From: Flaccisagitta enflata | Lineage: Eukaryota > Chaetognatha > Sagittoidea > Aphragmophora | DNA: 64,000 nt | Direction: 5' to 3' | Assembly: GCA_965153355.1 (NCBI GenBank) | Contig: OZ231126.1 | Span: 20,708,001-20,772,000, forward strand | In this document: positions 1 to 9,929 of the stretch, one piece after another | Layout of the letters: each line of letters begins with the position of its first letter | How positions within the stretch are numbered: position 1 is the first letter of the stretch | Made by a program: the position numbers and the translations under genes | Notes under the pieces: generated by a model | What the model saw: only the letters and a program-made list of their open reading frames with translations | What the model was told of the DNA's origin: nothing | Database searches by the model: none

Positions 1-17
1 TGATCTAGATAATAAAT

Positions 18-185
18 GGTCATAGATATATTCATAACTATTACTGATATACTACTGATAACTATTACTGATAACTATTACTGATAACTATTATTGATAA
101 CTATTACTGATAACTATTACTGATAACTATTGCTGATAACTATTACTGGTCATAGATATATTCATAACTATTACTGATAAAGAAA
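18..185. repeat. 13-bp tandem repeat
   Basis: The 13-base unit ctgataactatta is repeated about ten times. A block beginning ggtcatagatat occurs at both ends of the run, 130 bases (ten units) apart, so the array has a higher-order register. No gene is visible here. Confidence 0.8.
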
Positions 186-256
186 GAGACAACAGTAAAT
201 GGGCCAAAAAGAAAATATGATGCAAGACTAATGAGGATGAATTAAATCATCATTAC

Positions 257-649
257 CCATATTGCTCTGCAGGTGCATTAGGCAATAGAACGGGAAAATC
301 TGGGTCTGGTACTTTTGCTCAGATGCAGTTAAATCTGTTCTGGAAAAGTGTGGCTGCAATTCTTCTTTGTACTCCTCAAAAATTCTGTGTAGAGCTGCAT
401 TGACAATAGCCTGGTCTGTATTCATACTTTGCAAGCGACTAATGATATCTGCTATTACTTCAAGAATGCTTCTGCCACTAGCTAAACCACTGATGACAAT
501 TTGTTGAAGGGTTTCAATCAAAGTCTCTAGCTGAGAAGGAGCATCTTCTGCCGTTATTGCACGCATTCCTGGGGAGGAAAAGTTGAAAGATATTTTTGAG
601 TGGCGGGCCTTGAGGGACCAATGACCTATGGTTCCATCTATGGAAATTT
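257..649 (-). CDS. Candidate downstream exon of the coiled-coil/RNase-H-like gene
   Basis: This open stretch of about 131 codons reads like the continuation of the exon at 2349-3131. It has a helical segment, an NTDQA motif at the start of a helix, and an aromatic motif FPFYCLMH near its end. From memory, uncharacterised invertebrate proteins of this type have a coiled coil, then a strand with an Asp, then an SDRA-like motif, then an FFCxLH-like motif. A donor-like ATGG|GTAATG closes it at 257 and an acceptor-like ACAG lies at 650-651; an alternative acceptor lies 6 bases upstream. Both ends are phase 1, as in the other exons. Function is unknown. It could be a transposase remnant rather than a host gene. 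Confidence 0.45.
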
Positions 650-689
650 CTGTCTCTCTATTTTCCAATTTAACTTCCCTTTGCTAAAG

Positions 690-870
690 CTATTTGAGGC
701 CTCAAATCAGCCTTTGCAGGCCACAAATCAACCCTCTCAGGCCTCAAATAAATCCTCCTAGGCCTAAAATCACCATACGTAAGCCTATATCAATCATTTC
801 AGACCTCAAATCAGCTATAAGGCCCTCAGCCCCAAATTGGCTCTCTCAGACCTTATAACAGCCCTCTTGT
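690..870. repeat. Imperfect 20-22 bp minisatellite (type A)
   Basis: Degenerate copies of a unit containing ctcaaatcagccctctcagg run through this stretch. The same unit recurs at 2110-2335 and inside the R2 element at 47.5 kb. It lies in the presumed intron between the exons at 257-649 and 2349-3131. Confidence 0.65.
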
Positions 871-879
871 TGAGAAAAA

Positions 880-2090
880 AGTTTAAGTCAGTCTTTGACT
901 TTTTCACAAAGGGCCCCAAAGGGCTTTCACACATATGGGGAATTTTCTCCTCCTTCTCCTCCTCCTTCTTCTCATTCGCACCCCCCCCTCTAATCCCTGT
1001 CTTGAGGCCCAAATTCCTGTCTTGAAGCCCAAATCCTAGTCTTGAGACCCTAATCCCAGTCTTGAGGCTCAAGTTCTAGCCTCAAGGCCCAAAACTTATC
1101 CTGTAGGCCCAGATCCCTGCCTTGAGGCCCAAATCTCAGCCTCAAGGTCCAAATCCCAGCCAAGAGGCCCAGATCCAAACCTCAAAGCTAAGGTATAGAC
1201 ACATTTGTTTTTGAATGTGAGATTTTCACTGCCACCACCATTTTTTCACAGTGTAGATAAATCAATTGGACGCCTTCATTGAGCTACCCAGAACTTGTGG
1301 ATGGCTAGTCTGGTTGAAAATTTGCATGGAAATATCATAGGTTTGATGTTTTTAGTGTAAACAGTATCAATAATATAAATGGTCCAATATCAATATGTGG
1401 GTAAAAATACCTCTTTTTCTGGATATATTTCTCTTTTATCTCTAGATAAGCCTCACGAAAAATTCTTAATTTGCATGGAAAATGACTAATTCAAAAAACT
1501 AAAAACATGGCTTTGTCCAAAGACACATAAGAAGAGAGCCATGTTCTTGGAAATGCAAAAAGTTCAATTTGGAAGCAGATTAAGGATTTTTCTCTTAACA
1601 ATTTTTATCACTCATTTTTCAATAAATCAATTTCCTATTCCCTTTCTTTTTCCCAGTATGTTGTTCATAAAACGTATCCCTGCCTAAAATCTGGACTTTA
1701 AGAGTGCATTGATGTGATTGCTGCACATAATCAGCAGAGCAAGGCAATACTGTGAAGGAATATCCCTTCAGTAGTGCTAAAATATAACCGGTAAAAATAT
1801 CCCACAATTACGCCGAGCGTGTCGTATGGCCTCAAGGCACCTGGGCCTCCAGGCTAGGATTTAGGCCATGAGGCTAGAATTTGGGCCTCAAGACTGGGAT
1901 TGGGGTCTCGAGACTGGGATTAGAGAGGAAGGGACGGAGGAGAAGAAGGAGGAGAAAATTCACCATTTATGTGAAAGCATAGGTCATCGACGCTGCCCTG
2001 CTTCCCCTTTGACTTAAAGCACAACCTACTCAGGCAGGGCACGGGTAGCGCTGACCATCTAATGCTTTTGCAACTATTATTCTCTTACAG
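880..2090. mobile_element. R2 inverted-repeat element carrying a minisatellite
   Basis: The left end (about 895-990, gggccccaaagggctttcac then a ctcctcctt tract) is matched in inverted orientation by the right end at about 1930-2085 (ggaggagaaaattcacc, gtgaaagcat, then gctgaccatctaatgctttt). Inside each end is a run of about 20-bp units of the type gaggcccaaatcccagtctt (about 1005-1185, and inverted at 1820-1925). The middle, 1190-1820, is unique AT-rich sequence with no credible gene. No transposase is visible, so it is non-autonomous. Confidence 0.55.
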
Positions 2091-2109
2091 GAAAGTTGAG
2101 GGTCTCGAT

Positions 2110-2335
2110 AGACCAAATAGGTCCCAGATCAGCCATCTCAAGCCTCATAAGAGCTCCCTCAAGCCTCAAATCAGTTTACTCAGACCTTAATCAACCCTCT
2201 CAGGGCTGTAACAGCCCTCAGGCCTCAAATCAGCCCCCCTATGCTTAAAATTTGTCTTCTCAGACCTCAAATCAGCCTTTTAAGATTGGAGATTGGCCCT
2301 CTTGAGCTTCAATAAAACTCTCGTATACCACAAAT
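2110..2335. repeat. Minisatellite type A, second block
   Basis: Imperfect units of cctcaaatcagccctctcag follow the R2 element directly, in the same orientation as the block at 690-870. The two blocks may be one array split by the element. Confidence 0.55.
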
Positions 2336-2348
2336 CAGCATAGATTAC

Positions 2349-3131
2349 CTAACGTGTATGAGCTGCCATCTTTGAAATGGACTTGAGACCCCCAGAAACT
2401 TATGTTGTTGTGAGTTGCAGTATCCATTGTTAAGGTAATCTGTTTCTCATTCAGCATTCTTTCTGTTAATTGCCGGTTCACAATGAGATCTGCCTCTTTA
2501 AGGACCGTGGCAACCCAACGATCAGATGGAACTCTTTCTAGGGTAACTCCTGCCATTTGTCTCAAGACTATCTCAATCGCCTTTACGGTGTCTTTTGCAG
2601 ATAAGCCTTTCTCTAAGAGCTCCAGTGCACATATTCTTATTTCATCTGAATAGCTTCCATTCTCAAATGCACTGATTTCCGATTTTTCTACCAATTCATT
2701 TAATTGTTCCAATCGAGTGATCTCTTTGTCTTTATTCTGAACTTTCTTTCTCAATTGCTTGATGACATCATCGTACTCTGCCTTTTGTGAATCAATCCTC
2801 TTTTCCATGTCAACTTTTTGCTTCTTTGACTTGCACTTTTGTATTTGCATTTTCCGTATTTTCTTCTGCTTGATATCCTTTTTTTGTTCCACTTTTCCAC
2901 GTTTCTTGGCTTCCTGACTGAGTTTCTTGGCTGTTACTTTACTATCCCTTTTAGCTATCTTTAGCTGTTTTCGCATTTCTTGAACTTGAAGCCGTAGTTT
3001 TTGAATCTTCTTCTCACGCACGCTAATTTTTCGTGCAGCAGCTTGATTTTTGCTCTTACTAGTATTTTGAAACACTCTTCTCCTTTCCAAATTGATACGT
3101 TCAGAGGAAGGTTGAGGATTGGCATCTCCAC
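2349..3131 (-). CDS. Coiled-coil exon of an unrecognised invertebrate gene
   Basis: An open exon of 261 codons. The first two thirds (about residues 20-160) is strongly charged and heptad-like, with many Lys, Glu and Gln, which predicts a long coiled coil. After it come a helical segment with YSDEIRICALELL and then ITLTMDTATHNN followed by SSYTLG, which looks like a beta strand ending in Asp. Borders fit splicing: acceptor TTACCAG at 3132 and donor TTAG|GTAATC at 2348-2349. Both borders are phase 1. Joined in phase to the exon ending at 8497, the reading frame continues. The family is known to me only as uncharacterised proteins. An RNase-H-like transposase origin is an inference. Confidence 0.5.
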
Positions 3132-3202
3132 CTGGTAATATCAATGCTGATTAGAGTTCCTGTTTTTCTGCCTAATTCATTTGTATTCTGAAAATGATGA
3201 TA

Positions 3203-3440
3203 ATGATGATAATCTTGGAAAAATCCTCGTGACGCCATGGTCAAGTGAGAATTGATCAAAGATATTTGCTGAAATAGAAAGTTTATGATGATAATCTTGG
3301 AAAAACCCTCGTGACGCCATGGTCAAGTGAGAATTGATCAAAGATATTTGTTGAAATAGAAAGCTTATGATGATGATCTTGGAAAAACCCTCGTGACGCC
3401 ATGGTCAAATGAGAATTAATCTAAGATATTTGGTAATTGG
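3203..3440. repeat. Three tandem copies of an 82-bp unit
   Basis: The motif ctcgtgacgccatggtcaa recurs at 82-base steps (ccatgg at 3235, 3317 and 3399), with gatgat..cttggaaaaa before it and agatatttg after it. One diverged partial copy stands alone near 10155-10195. Confidence 0.85.
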
Positions 3441-3689
3441 ACAACCCATAGATAAATCGATGTTGGAATGTTTCATTCTGAAGAAATATTTCAGTAGACT
3501 GTCTTCATAGCGGGGTGAAATCCAAATATCGCAGCAGGATGAAATATCTCAGTAGGTGAGATATCTCATATCTCAGCAGAGTATAATATCTGAATACAAT
3601 GACATCAGGATATTATACTATTTAAAGCTTCTTAAGAATTCATGGTTCCATGATATGATACCATCTTTTCACATTCTTGAGATATTCTA

Positions 3690-4458
3690 TTCTGCATCAA
3701 AATCACCAACAGCCAGGACTTAAACCAACTGACCAATCATCTAATCCACCTACAATACCATCACCCTGCAAAAAAATCACCAATGACCAGGACTTAAACC
3801 AACTAACCACCAACCACTTAACCCGCCTAAAACATCATCATTGTGCATCAAAATCATCAACAACCAGGATTTAAACCAACCAATAATCATACCCATATAA
3901 AGCCCCATCACCATGCATCAAAATCACCAACCTCCAGGACTTAAACCAACTGACCAAGCACCACCCACTCAACCCACCTAAAACACCATCACATTGCATC
4001 AAAATCACCAATGACCCGGATTTTAACCAATCAAACACCCACTAACCATCCAACCCAGCTAAAACACTGTGCATCAAAATCACCAATTATCCACCTAACC
4101 CACCTAAAGCACTATCACCATACATCAAAATTACCAACCACCAGGACAAACCAACCTACCATTACTCCCCAAAAACACCACCATGCTTCAAAATCACCAA
4201 CAATCAGGACTTAAACCAACAAACCACCCACCTAAAACACCATCACCATGCATCAAAATCACTAACTAACAAAACTGACCACCCACCAACACCTAAACCA
4301 GCTAAATCTCCATTACCATGCATTAAAATCACCAACAATCAGGACTTTAACTAACCAACCATCTACCTAACCCACCTAAAACACCATCACTGTGCATCAA
4401 AATCACCAACCACCAGGATTTAAACCAACCACCAAGCGCACCTTTAACACCACCAGCA
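3690..4458. repeat. Long-unit minisatellite, left part
   Basis: About eleven imperfect units of roughly 60-80 bases, each with gcatcaaaatcaccaac, then caggacttaaaccaac, then accatcacc. The same array resumes at 8318-8470. The inverted-repeat element at 4459-8317 lies between the two parts and appears to have split it. Confidence 0.8.
4453..4458. repeat. Target-site duplication, left copy (CCAGCA)
   Basis: The six bases ccagca precede the first terminal base of the inverted-repeat element. The same six bases follow its last base at 8318-8323. Confidence 0.6.
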
Positions 4459-5084
4459 TTACGCCGATTCAGGAACACCCAATTTTTTATTTCAATCGCG
4501 ACAATGGGCTAAATTTGTTGATTTTTGTTAGAATAACACCCCCTGAAAATTTTAGTATCCTAAACAAATGAGACCAAAAAGCATGTTGGATTTGAAATTC
4601 TCTAAATTTGTGCATATGCGGTAAATTCAATTTTCATGGTCGTTTTATTTTTGTTACTTGTTGCAATCTTGGTTCGAAAATCAAATCAATTGATGAGTGA
4701 ATGCATTGATTCATTTCTTTAAAACTAAACAAAAAACTAACAATTTTCATCTTTTCAAATGGGAACGGTCATGTGAAGGCGACAATTTAACTATGGTGGG
4801 TTATAATGTAGCTCGACGCAAGTCTGACCTTTCTCTTCTTTGCGTCATCATGGTTTTGTACAGGTACTGTTGTTGCTATTCGTCTCTAGTAATTATTCCA
4901 GAGTAGTCAGTGACAAGCTGGACACAGTGTCCAGCTACTGTGTTTGTGAAATGGAAGTTTACCGCAAATTGGCAAAGGCGCTGAAATTGTTTTTCAGTTC
5001 TTTAGTAAGGAAGAGTGGGTCAAAGTTGAGAAGTTGAAACACCGATCGTGTTCGCGGACCCGAGGCGAGATCAACGAACGATGT

Positions 5085-6400
5085 TTGATTAAGGGGCCTA
5101 TGACCTTTGCTTTCACATATGCAGAAATTTTTCTTTCTCCTCCTCCTTCTTTTTCGTACCCCCCCCCCTTGAGGCCCAAATCCTAGTCTTGAGGCCCAAA
5201 TTCCAGCCTCGAAGCTCAAAACCCAGCCTCGAAGCTCAAAACCTAGCCTTGAAGCTTAAATCCCAGCCTCGAAGCTCATATCCCAGCCTCGAAGCTCATA
5301 TCCCAGCCTCGAAGCTCATATCCCAGCCTCGAAGCTCAAATTCCAGCCTTGAAGCTCAAATTCCAGCCTCGAAGTTCAAATTCCAGCCTTGAAGCTCAAA
5401 TCCCAGCCTTGAAGCTCAAATTCCAGCCTTGAAGCTAAAATTCCAGCCCTGAAGCTCAAATCCCAGCCTCAAAGCTCAAATCCCAGCTTCGAAGCTCAAA
5501 TCCTAGCCTCAGAAGCTCAAATCCCAGCCTCGGAAGCTCAATTCCCAGCCTCGGAAGCTCAAATCCCAGCCTCAAAGCTCAAATCTCAGCCTCAGAAGCT
5601 CAAATCCCAGCCTCAAAGCTCAAATCTCAGCCTCAGAAGCTCAAATCCCAGCCTCAGAAGCTCAAATTCCAGCCTTGAAGCTCAAATCCCAGCCTTGAAG
5701 CTCAAATTCCAGCCTTGAAGCTAAAATCCCAGCCCTGAAGCTCAAATCCCAGCCTCGAAGCTCAAATCCTAGCCTCGAAGCTCAAATCCCAGCCTCGAAG
5801 CTCAAATCCTAGCCTCAGAAGCTCAAATCCCAGCCTCAGAAGCTCAAATCCCAGCCTCGGAAGCTCAAATCCCAGCCTCAGAAGCTCAAATCCCAGCCTC
5901 GGAAGCTCAAATCCCAGCCTCAGAAGCTCTAATCCCAGCCTCGGAAGCTCAAATCCCAGCCTCAAGACTCAAATCCCAGCCTCGAGGCTCAAATCCCAGC
6001 CTCGAGGCCCAATTTCTAGTCTTGAGGCCCAAATCCTAGTCTTGCGGCCCAAATCCCATTTTCGAAGCCAGAATCCTGAACCCTAGTCTTGAGGCCCAAA
6101 TCCTATTCTCGATGCAGAATCCTAGTCTCCAGGCTCAAATCCCGGCCATGAAGCCTCAAATCCCAGCCATGAAGCCTCAAAGCTTAAATTCCGGCCTTGA
6201 GGCTCAAAGCCTAGCCTCCAGCCTCAAATCCTAGCCTCCAGGCCCTAATCCCAGCCTGAAGGCTCAAATAGAATCAGCTTAGGTCATTGGCCTGTTCGGG
6301 GCTGCTGCCCCACTAACCACCTCACACCCACGTATACTCACAAAGGGCAACGGGAACCGCTGACCATCTAACACTTTTGCGACTATTATTTCTGAATTTC
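5085..6400. mobile_element. R2 element nested in the 3.86-kb element
   Basis: The left end at about 5090-5165 (ggggcctatgacctttgctttcac, then a ctcctcct tract and a C run) and the right end at 6290-6400 (gctgctgcccc ... cgctgaccatctaacactttt) resemble the ends of the R2 copies at 0.9-2.1 and 37.3-37.8 kb. The interior is almost wholly minisatellite. No coding potential is seen. Confidence 0.5.
5175..6260. repeat. 20-21 bp minisatellite, about 50 copies
   Basis: The unit gaagctcaaatcccagcctc is repeated through more than 1 kb, with variant sub-blocks: gaagctcatatcccagcctc at about 5270-5340, a 21-base form with agaagctc at about 5505-5960, and looser units with gaggcccaaatcc at both edges. 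The neighbouring variant blocks suggest local homogenisation. Open frames across it on either strand are by-products of the period. Confidence 0.9.
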
Positions 6401-6404
6401 ATGT

Positions 6405-7000
6405 TTCCCAAAACATTAGAAAAAATCATGAAGAAAAATTCTAAAATGAATACTATCAACTTAAGTCTTAACCGTAAACGGAACTAACTCTTATAGACAA
6501 AAAGAAAATATTGGTTTTATGCTAATGGTATGTTAGTTTGGAATGCCTTGATATCTTGGCTATCATTGTCAACATTAACATAAATTCCTTAGGACTAGTA
6601 TCGTTTTTTCAAAAGCGCGTCATGGTCGCCATGGTATTTGTCTTGTTCAGTCATAGTCGGCATTGATAAAGATAAAGACTAGTATTAAGTCGTCGTTGTT
6701 GTTGTTATTGTTATTGTATTGTTTAGAGTTTGGAGTTTCAAACAAAATCATCTAGTGGCATATAACGGATGTATAATTGAGATTATATGCATAGTAGGTT
6801 GCGTATAAGTGGAGTTTTTAGCCAAAAAAACGCTTTTTAACGTTTTTTTTTAGTAGTATTACAATTACTACTATTTTCTAAGATGAAATGAGTTTTCCAG
6901 TGCCTGTGATGCATCGTTGACTCTTTAAGAAAATACTTGAGCAAAGCATGGTTATGGATTAGGATTATTAAAAGCATGGCCATTGACGTGCTATCTCCGT
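6405..7000. other. No gene seen
   Basis: AT-rich unique sequence within the 3.86-kb element. No long open frame, RNA gene or clear repeat was found. Confidence 0.5.
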
Positions 7001-7008
7001 TTTGTCAC

Positions 7009-7010
<2 letters not shown>

Positions 7011-7043
<33 letters not shown>
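7011..7043. repeat. (AG)n microsatellite
   Basis: A short uninterrupted ga run, followed by caaacagacatagac. Confidence 0.9.
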
Positions 7044-7045
<2 letters not shown>

Positions 7046-7379
7046 AACAGACATAGACAAGAAGAACTTGATTCTGGACTCATTTCAGCATTTCTTTTGG
7101 GATGATACAAACTTGATATAAGCATGAGGGAGAATTATCGATCATTTATTTTACTTTTTTTTTTGTTTTAACAAAACAAATCAATTAGTGAAATATATTT
7201 AACTATAAAATATAGTAAATGAGATAATTACAAAAAATTTGATTAATAAAATATGAGTAAAAAACATTGAATATAAATGAAAAAGATGAAAAAAGTGACA
7301 ACAGAATTATTAAAAGAATGGTAATTTGAAAGGGAAAAAAAATTGTAAAAAGTATTGAATCAAATATCAAAATGAAAAA

Positions 7380-7560
7380 CAAAAAAAAAACAAATGAAAA
7401 ATGAAACATCGAAAATGAAAAGTGAAAATTAAAAAAGTGAAAAGTGAAAAGTGTAGTGTAAAGTTTAAAATGAAAAATGAAAATGAAAAATGAAAAATGA
7501 AAAATGAAAAATGAAAAATGAAAAATGAAAAATGAAAAATGAAAAATGAAAACTGATGAA
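7380..7560. repeat. A-rich (AAAATG)n simple repeat
   Basis: Units of aaaatg and gtgaaa alternate, with the purest run at about 7465-7550. The Phe-rich minus-strand open frame over it has no coding character. Confidence 0.85.
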
Positions 7561-7821
7561 AACAACAAAAATAAATAAAAATAAGGAATGAAAATAATCT
7601 TTTGATATTAACAAAAAATTCTGGAAATTTTTATTAAATTATCAAAATGATCACCGAAAATCCACTATGAATTCCCTAAATCTTACTACTCCCTCAATGC
7701 CAAGTGAAAAAACCTGAAAAACGCCAATGGGAAACTCATTTTAGCGCCAAATACGTTTTTGCGTCTCATCTGCCACTTCCGGTAGAGGTGGCGTATAAAA
7801 AAGCGTATAGGTAAACTCTAG

Positions 7822-7962
7822 TATTGTTATTGTTATTGTTATTGTTGTCGTTGTCGTTGTTGTTGTTGTTGTTGTTGCTGTTGTTGTTGTCGTTGTTATC
7901 GTTGTTGTTCTTGTTATTATTATTGTTTTCATTATTGTTGTGGTTGTTGTTTTTGTTTCTTC
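7822..7962. repeat. (GTT)n microsatellite
   Basis: Runs of ttg and ttattg with gtc interruptions. Asn- and Thr-rich open frames on the minus strand are products of the repeat. Confidence 0.9.
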
Positions 7963-8317
7963 TTTTTTTATTTTGCTGCTTGTGGAAAAAGTTATAAAAA
8001 AATCCGCTTTTGTGACCTAATGGTAAAAAATTTCTGCCCCAAAAGCGCATCTGAGTCGTAATAATTTATAGATAGTCAGCCCATGTCAAATTCCATGCTG
8101 CTACACAGGTTTCTCCCGGGTCTTTATTGAGATAATGCATAAAAATGAAAAAAACTGCCTTTTACAGCTTTTTTAAAACTCCAAGGTCCATATGCTTTTT
8201 GGTTTCGGTTATTTATCATCCTGAAATTTTCAGGGGACATTATACTAATGAAATTCAACATTTCTAGCCCATTGTAGCGACTGTGGAATGAAAAAAAGTG
8301 TTCTTGAATCGGCGTAA

Positions 8318-8470
8318 CCAGCATGCATCAAAATTACCAACAACCAGGACTTAAATCAACCAACTACACACCAAACCCTCCTAAAATACCATCACCATAC
8401 ATCAAAATCACCAAGAACTAGAACCTAAACCAACTGACTATCCACCAACCACCTATCCCACCCACACTTC
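8318..8470. repeat. Long-unit minisatellite, right part
   Basis: Continues the array of 3690-4458 (gcatcaaaat taccaac, caggacttaaatcaacc) after the inserted 3.86-kb element. Its first six bases are the right copy of the ccagca duplication. Confidence 0.7.
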
Positions 8471-8496
8471 AATAGCAAATCTTAAAATGATATAAC

Positions 8497-8887
8497 CTGG
8501 AATCTCATGAGGTTTAAAGAAAGTGTTGAGGAGAAAGGATTCTCTTTTTGCTGGTTTCTTCCTCCATTTTCTTTCCTCTCTTTGAGCATATTTCAAACGC
8601 GCCAGCAAAGTTTTATCACTGACGTTTTGACTTGACTGCAACCTTTTTACTGCATCAACTCCCGACTTGAGGTTCATATCTTTTGTAAGTTGAAGAACAT
8701 CCCCATATGTAAGAGTGAGGGTTCCAGAAGTGTGAGCGCAGGACGAACAAGCCGTGATAGAAGGTTGAGCATTGTGAGAAGGGGGAACTGGACTAGTAGA
8801 ACTGGAGCTTGATTCTGCCAACGATTGATTATGGTCTGAAACTCTATCACTCTCTGGATCATCATAAGCAAGGGGTGTTGTCTGCAA
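8497..8887 (-). CDS. Candidate upstream exon of the coiled-coil gene
   Basis: The open frame is Ser-rich at first, then basic and helical. It ends with a KRESFLLNTFF segment before a donor-like CCAG|GTTATA at 8496-8497. The donor is phase 1 and fits the phase-1 acceptor at 3132, so the frame runs on into the coiled-coil exon. The upstream border is unsure: TTGCAG at about 8882-8887 could be an acceptor, but the frame stays open to 9007. No ATG in a good position is visible, so the true start lies in another exon. Function is not recognised. Confidence 0.4.
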
Positions 8888-8997
8888 CGCGAAATTGGGG
8901 CTATGGTCATGAGGGTATTGTGAGGTTGAGGCATTGTCTGAGCAAATGGAGGTTCTTGATATCGATTTTGCTATCGACGAGAACTGAGATGATAAGA

Positions 8998-9350
8998 TCC
9001 TTGGGAGCTAGGATTGTCTTGAGAATCATAGTTTGGTTGGGATGAAGCTGCTATTGATGAGGGCTGAGACGCTTGTAGGGTTTGGGAGCACGGATTGTCC
9101 TTTGACTTGGAGTATGGTTGAGATGAAACTGTTGAGGACTGTGATGGAGGGGAGCTTTGAGAGCAGGGATTGTCCTTTGACTCGGTGTATGGTGGAGATG
9201 AAACTAAGGAGGAGGACTGTGATGGAGGGGAGCAGGGATTGTCCATAGACTCAGAGTATGGTTGAGATAAAACTGTTGATGAGGACTGTGATGAAGGGGA
9301 GCTTTGGGAGCAGGTAATGTCTTGAGACTCATAATACGGTACAGTCGAAG
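8998..9350. repeat. Imperfect tandem repeat of about 78 bp, possibly coding on the minus strand
   Basis: Four to five units share ggattgtc, gactc, gagatgaaactg and gaggactgtgatggaggggag. On the minus strand one frame stays open for about 90 codons (9246-8971) and gives a Ser/Gln/Pro-rich repeat of about 26 residues with KDNPCSQ. Because the unit is near 3 x 26 bases, the frame is kept. It lies just upstream of the exon at 8497-8887 and could be part of the same transcript. That link is not shown. Confidence 0.55.
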
Positions 9351-9386
9351 CAAGGGAAGTAATTGAATTGGATGAGCCAACCGTTG

Positions 9387-9388
9387 AA

Positions 9389-9444
<56 letters not shown>

Positions 9445-9487
9445 CGATGATGATGATGATGATGAAATTGATGAAATTGATGATGAT
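9387..9487. repeat. (GAT)n microsatellite
   Basis: More than 25 gat units with a single gac interruption, ending in gatgaaattgatgaaattgatgatgatgac. Confidence 0.95.
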
Positions 9488-9714
9488 GACCTGCAAAATT
9501 AGATGGATTACTTTATCAACTGTGGACAAGTGATTCTACAACCCCCCTGTATTGGTTCATCCAACTATTAATCTGTCTGTCTGTATGTACTTAAATTGGT
9601 TTACTGTTGTTTTTATCATTCTCATGGGGTTTTAAGTCAGTTTGAGATGTGTTCATGTGTATTTTTAGATGCGGTATGGCATCTTTATAAGAGAGTATAA
9701 TTTAGTCCTTCCTG

Positions 9715-9925
9715 GTGGATTTCAAGGCTCAAATTGAAACTGGTGGGGTTCAAGGCTTGATTTGAAACTGGTTGGTTTCAAGGCTGAAACTTAAACTAGT
9801 GGGTTTCAAGGCATTAATTGAAACTGGAGGGTACCAAGACTTGAATTGAAACTGGCGGGCATGAACAGAAACTGTTGGGTTCAAATTGAAACTGGTTGGT
9901 TTCAGGATTTAATTGAAACTGGTGG
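9715..9925. repeat. Minisatellite of about 28 bp
   Basis: About seven imperfect units of the form ttcaaggct..aattgaaactggtggg. Confidence 0.8.
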
Positions 9926-9929
9926 AGTC

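Larger units (their letters stand above)
4459..8317. mobile_element. 3.86-kb terminal-inverted-repeat element, non-autonomous
   Basis: The left end ttacgccgattcaggaacac and about 90 further bases are matched, inverted and imperfectly, by the right end (ttcttgaatcggcgtaa at 8301-8317). Both ends share stretches such as caatgggcta and cccctgaaaattt. The element sits inside a minisatellite and is bounded by ccagca on both sides. It contains no transposase that I can recognise. It holds an R2-type element with a 20-bp minisatellite and several microsatellites. The superfamily is not determined: six-base duplications occur in more than one group. Confidence 0.7.

Noticed and set aside
2335-2348. 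Extending the coiled-coil exon to the in-frame stop at 2335
   Set aside because: The last few codons lie after a good donor (TTAG|GTAATC), so they are probably intron.
5175-6260. CRISPR-like array
   Set aside because: Units are contiguous 20-21 bp minisatellite repeats without spacers, in an animal-like genome. The same applies to the 162-bp and 19-bp arrays.
7203-7568. Phe-rich minus-strand frame
   Set aside because: Product of the aaaatg simple repeat.
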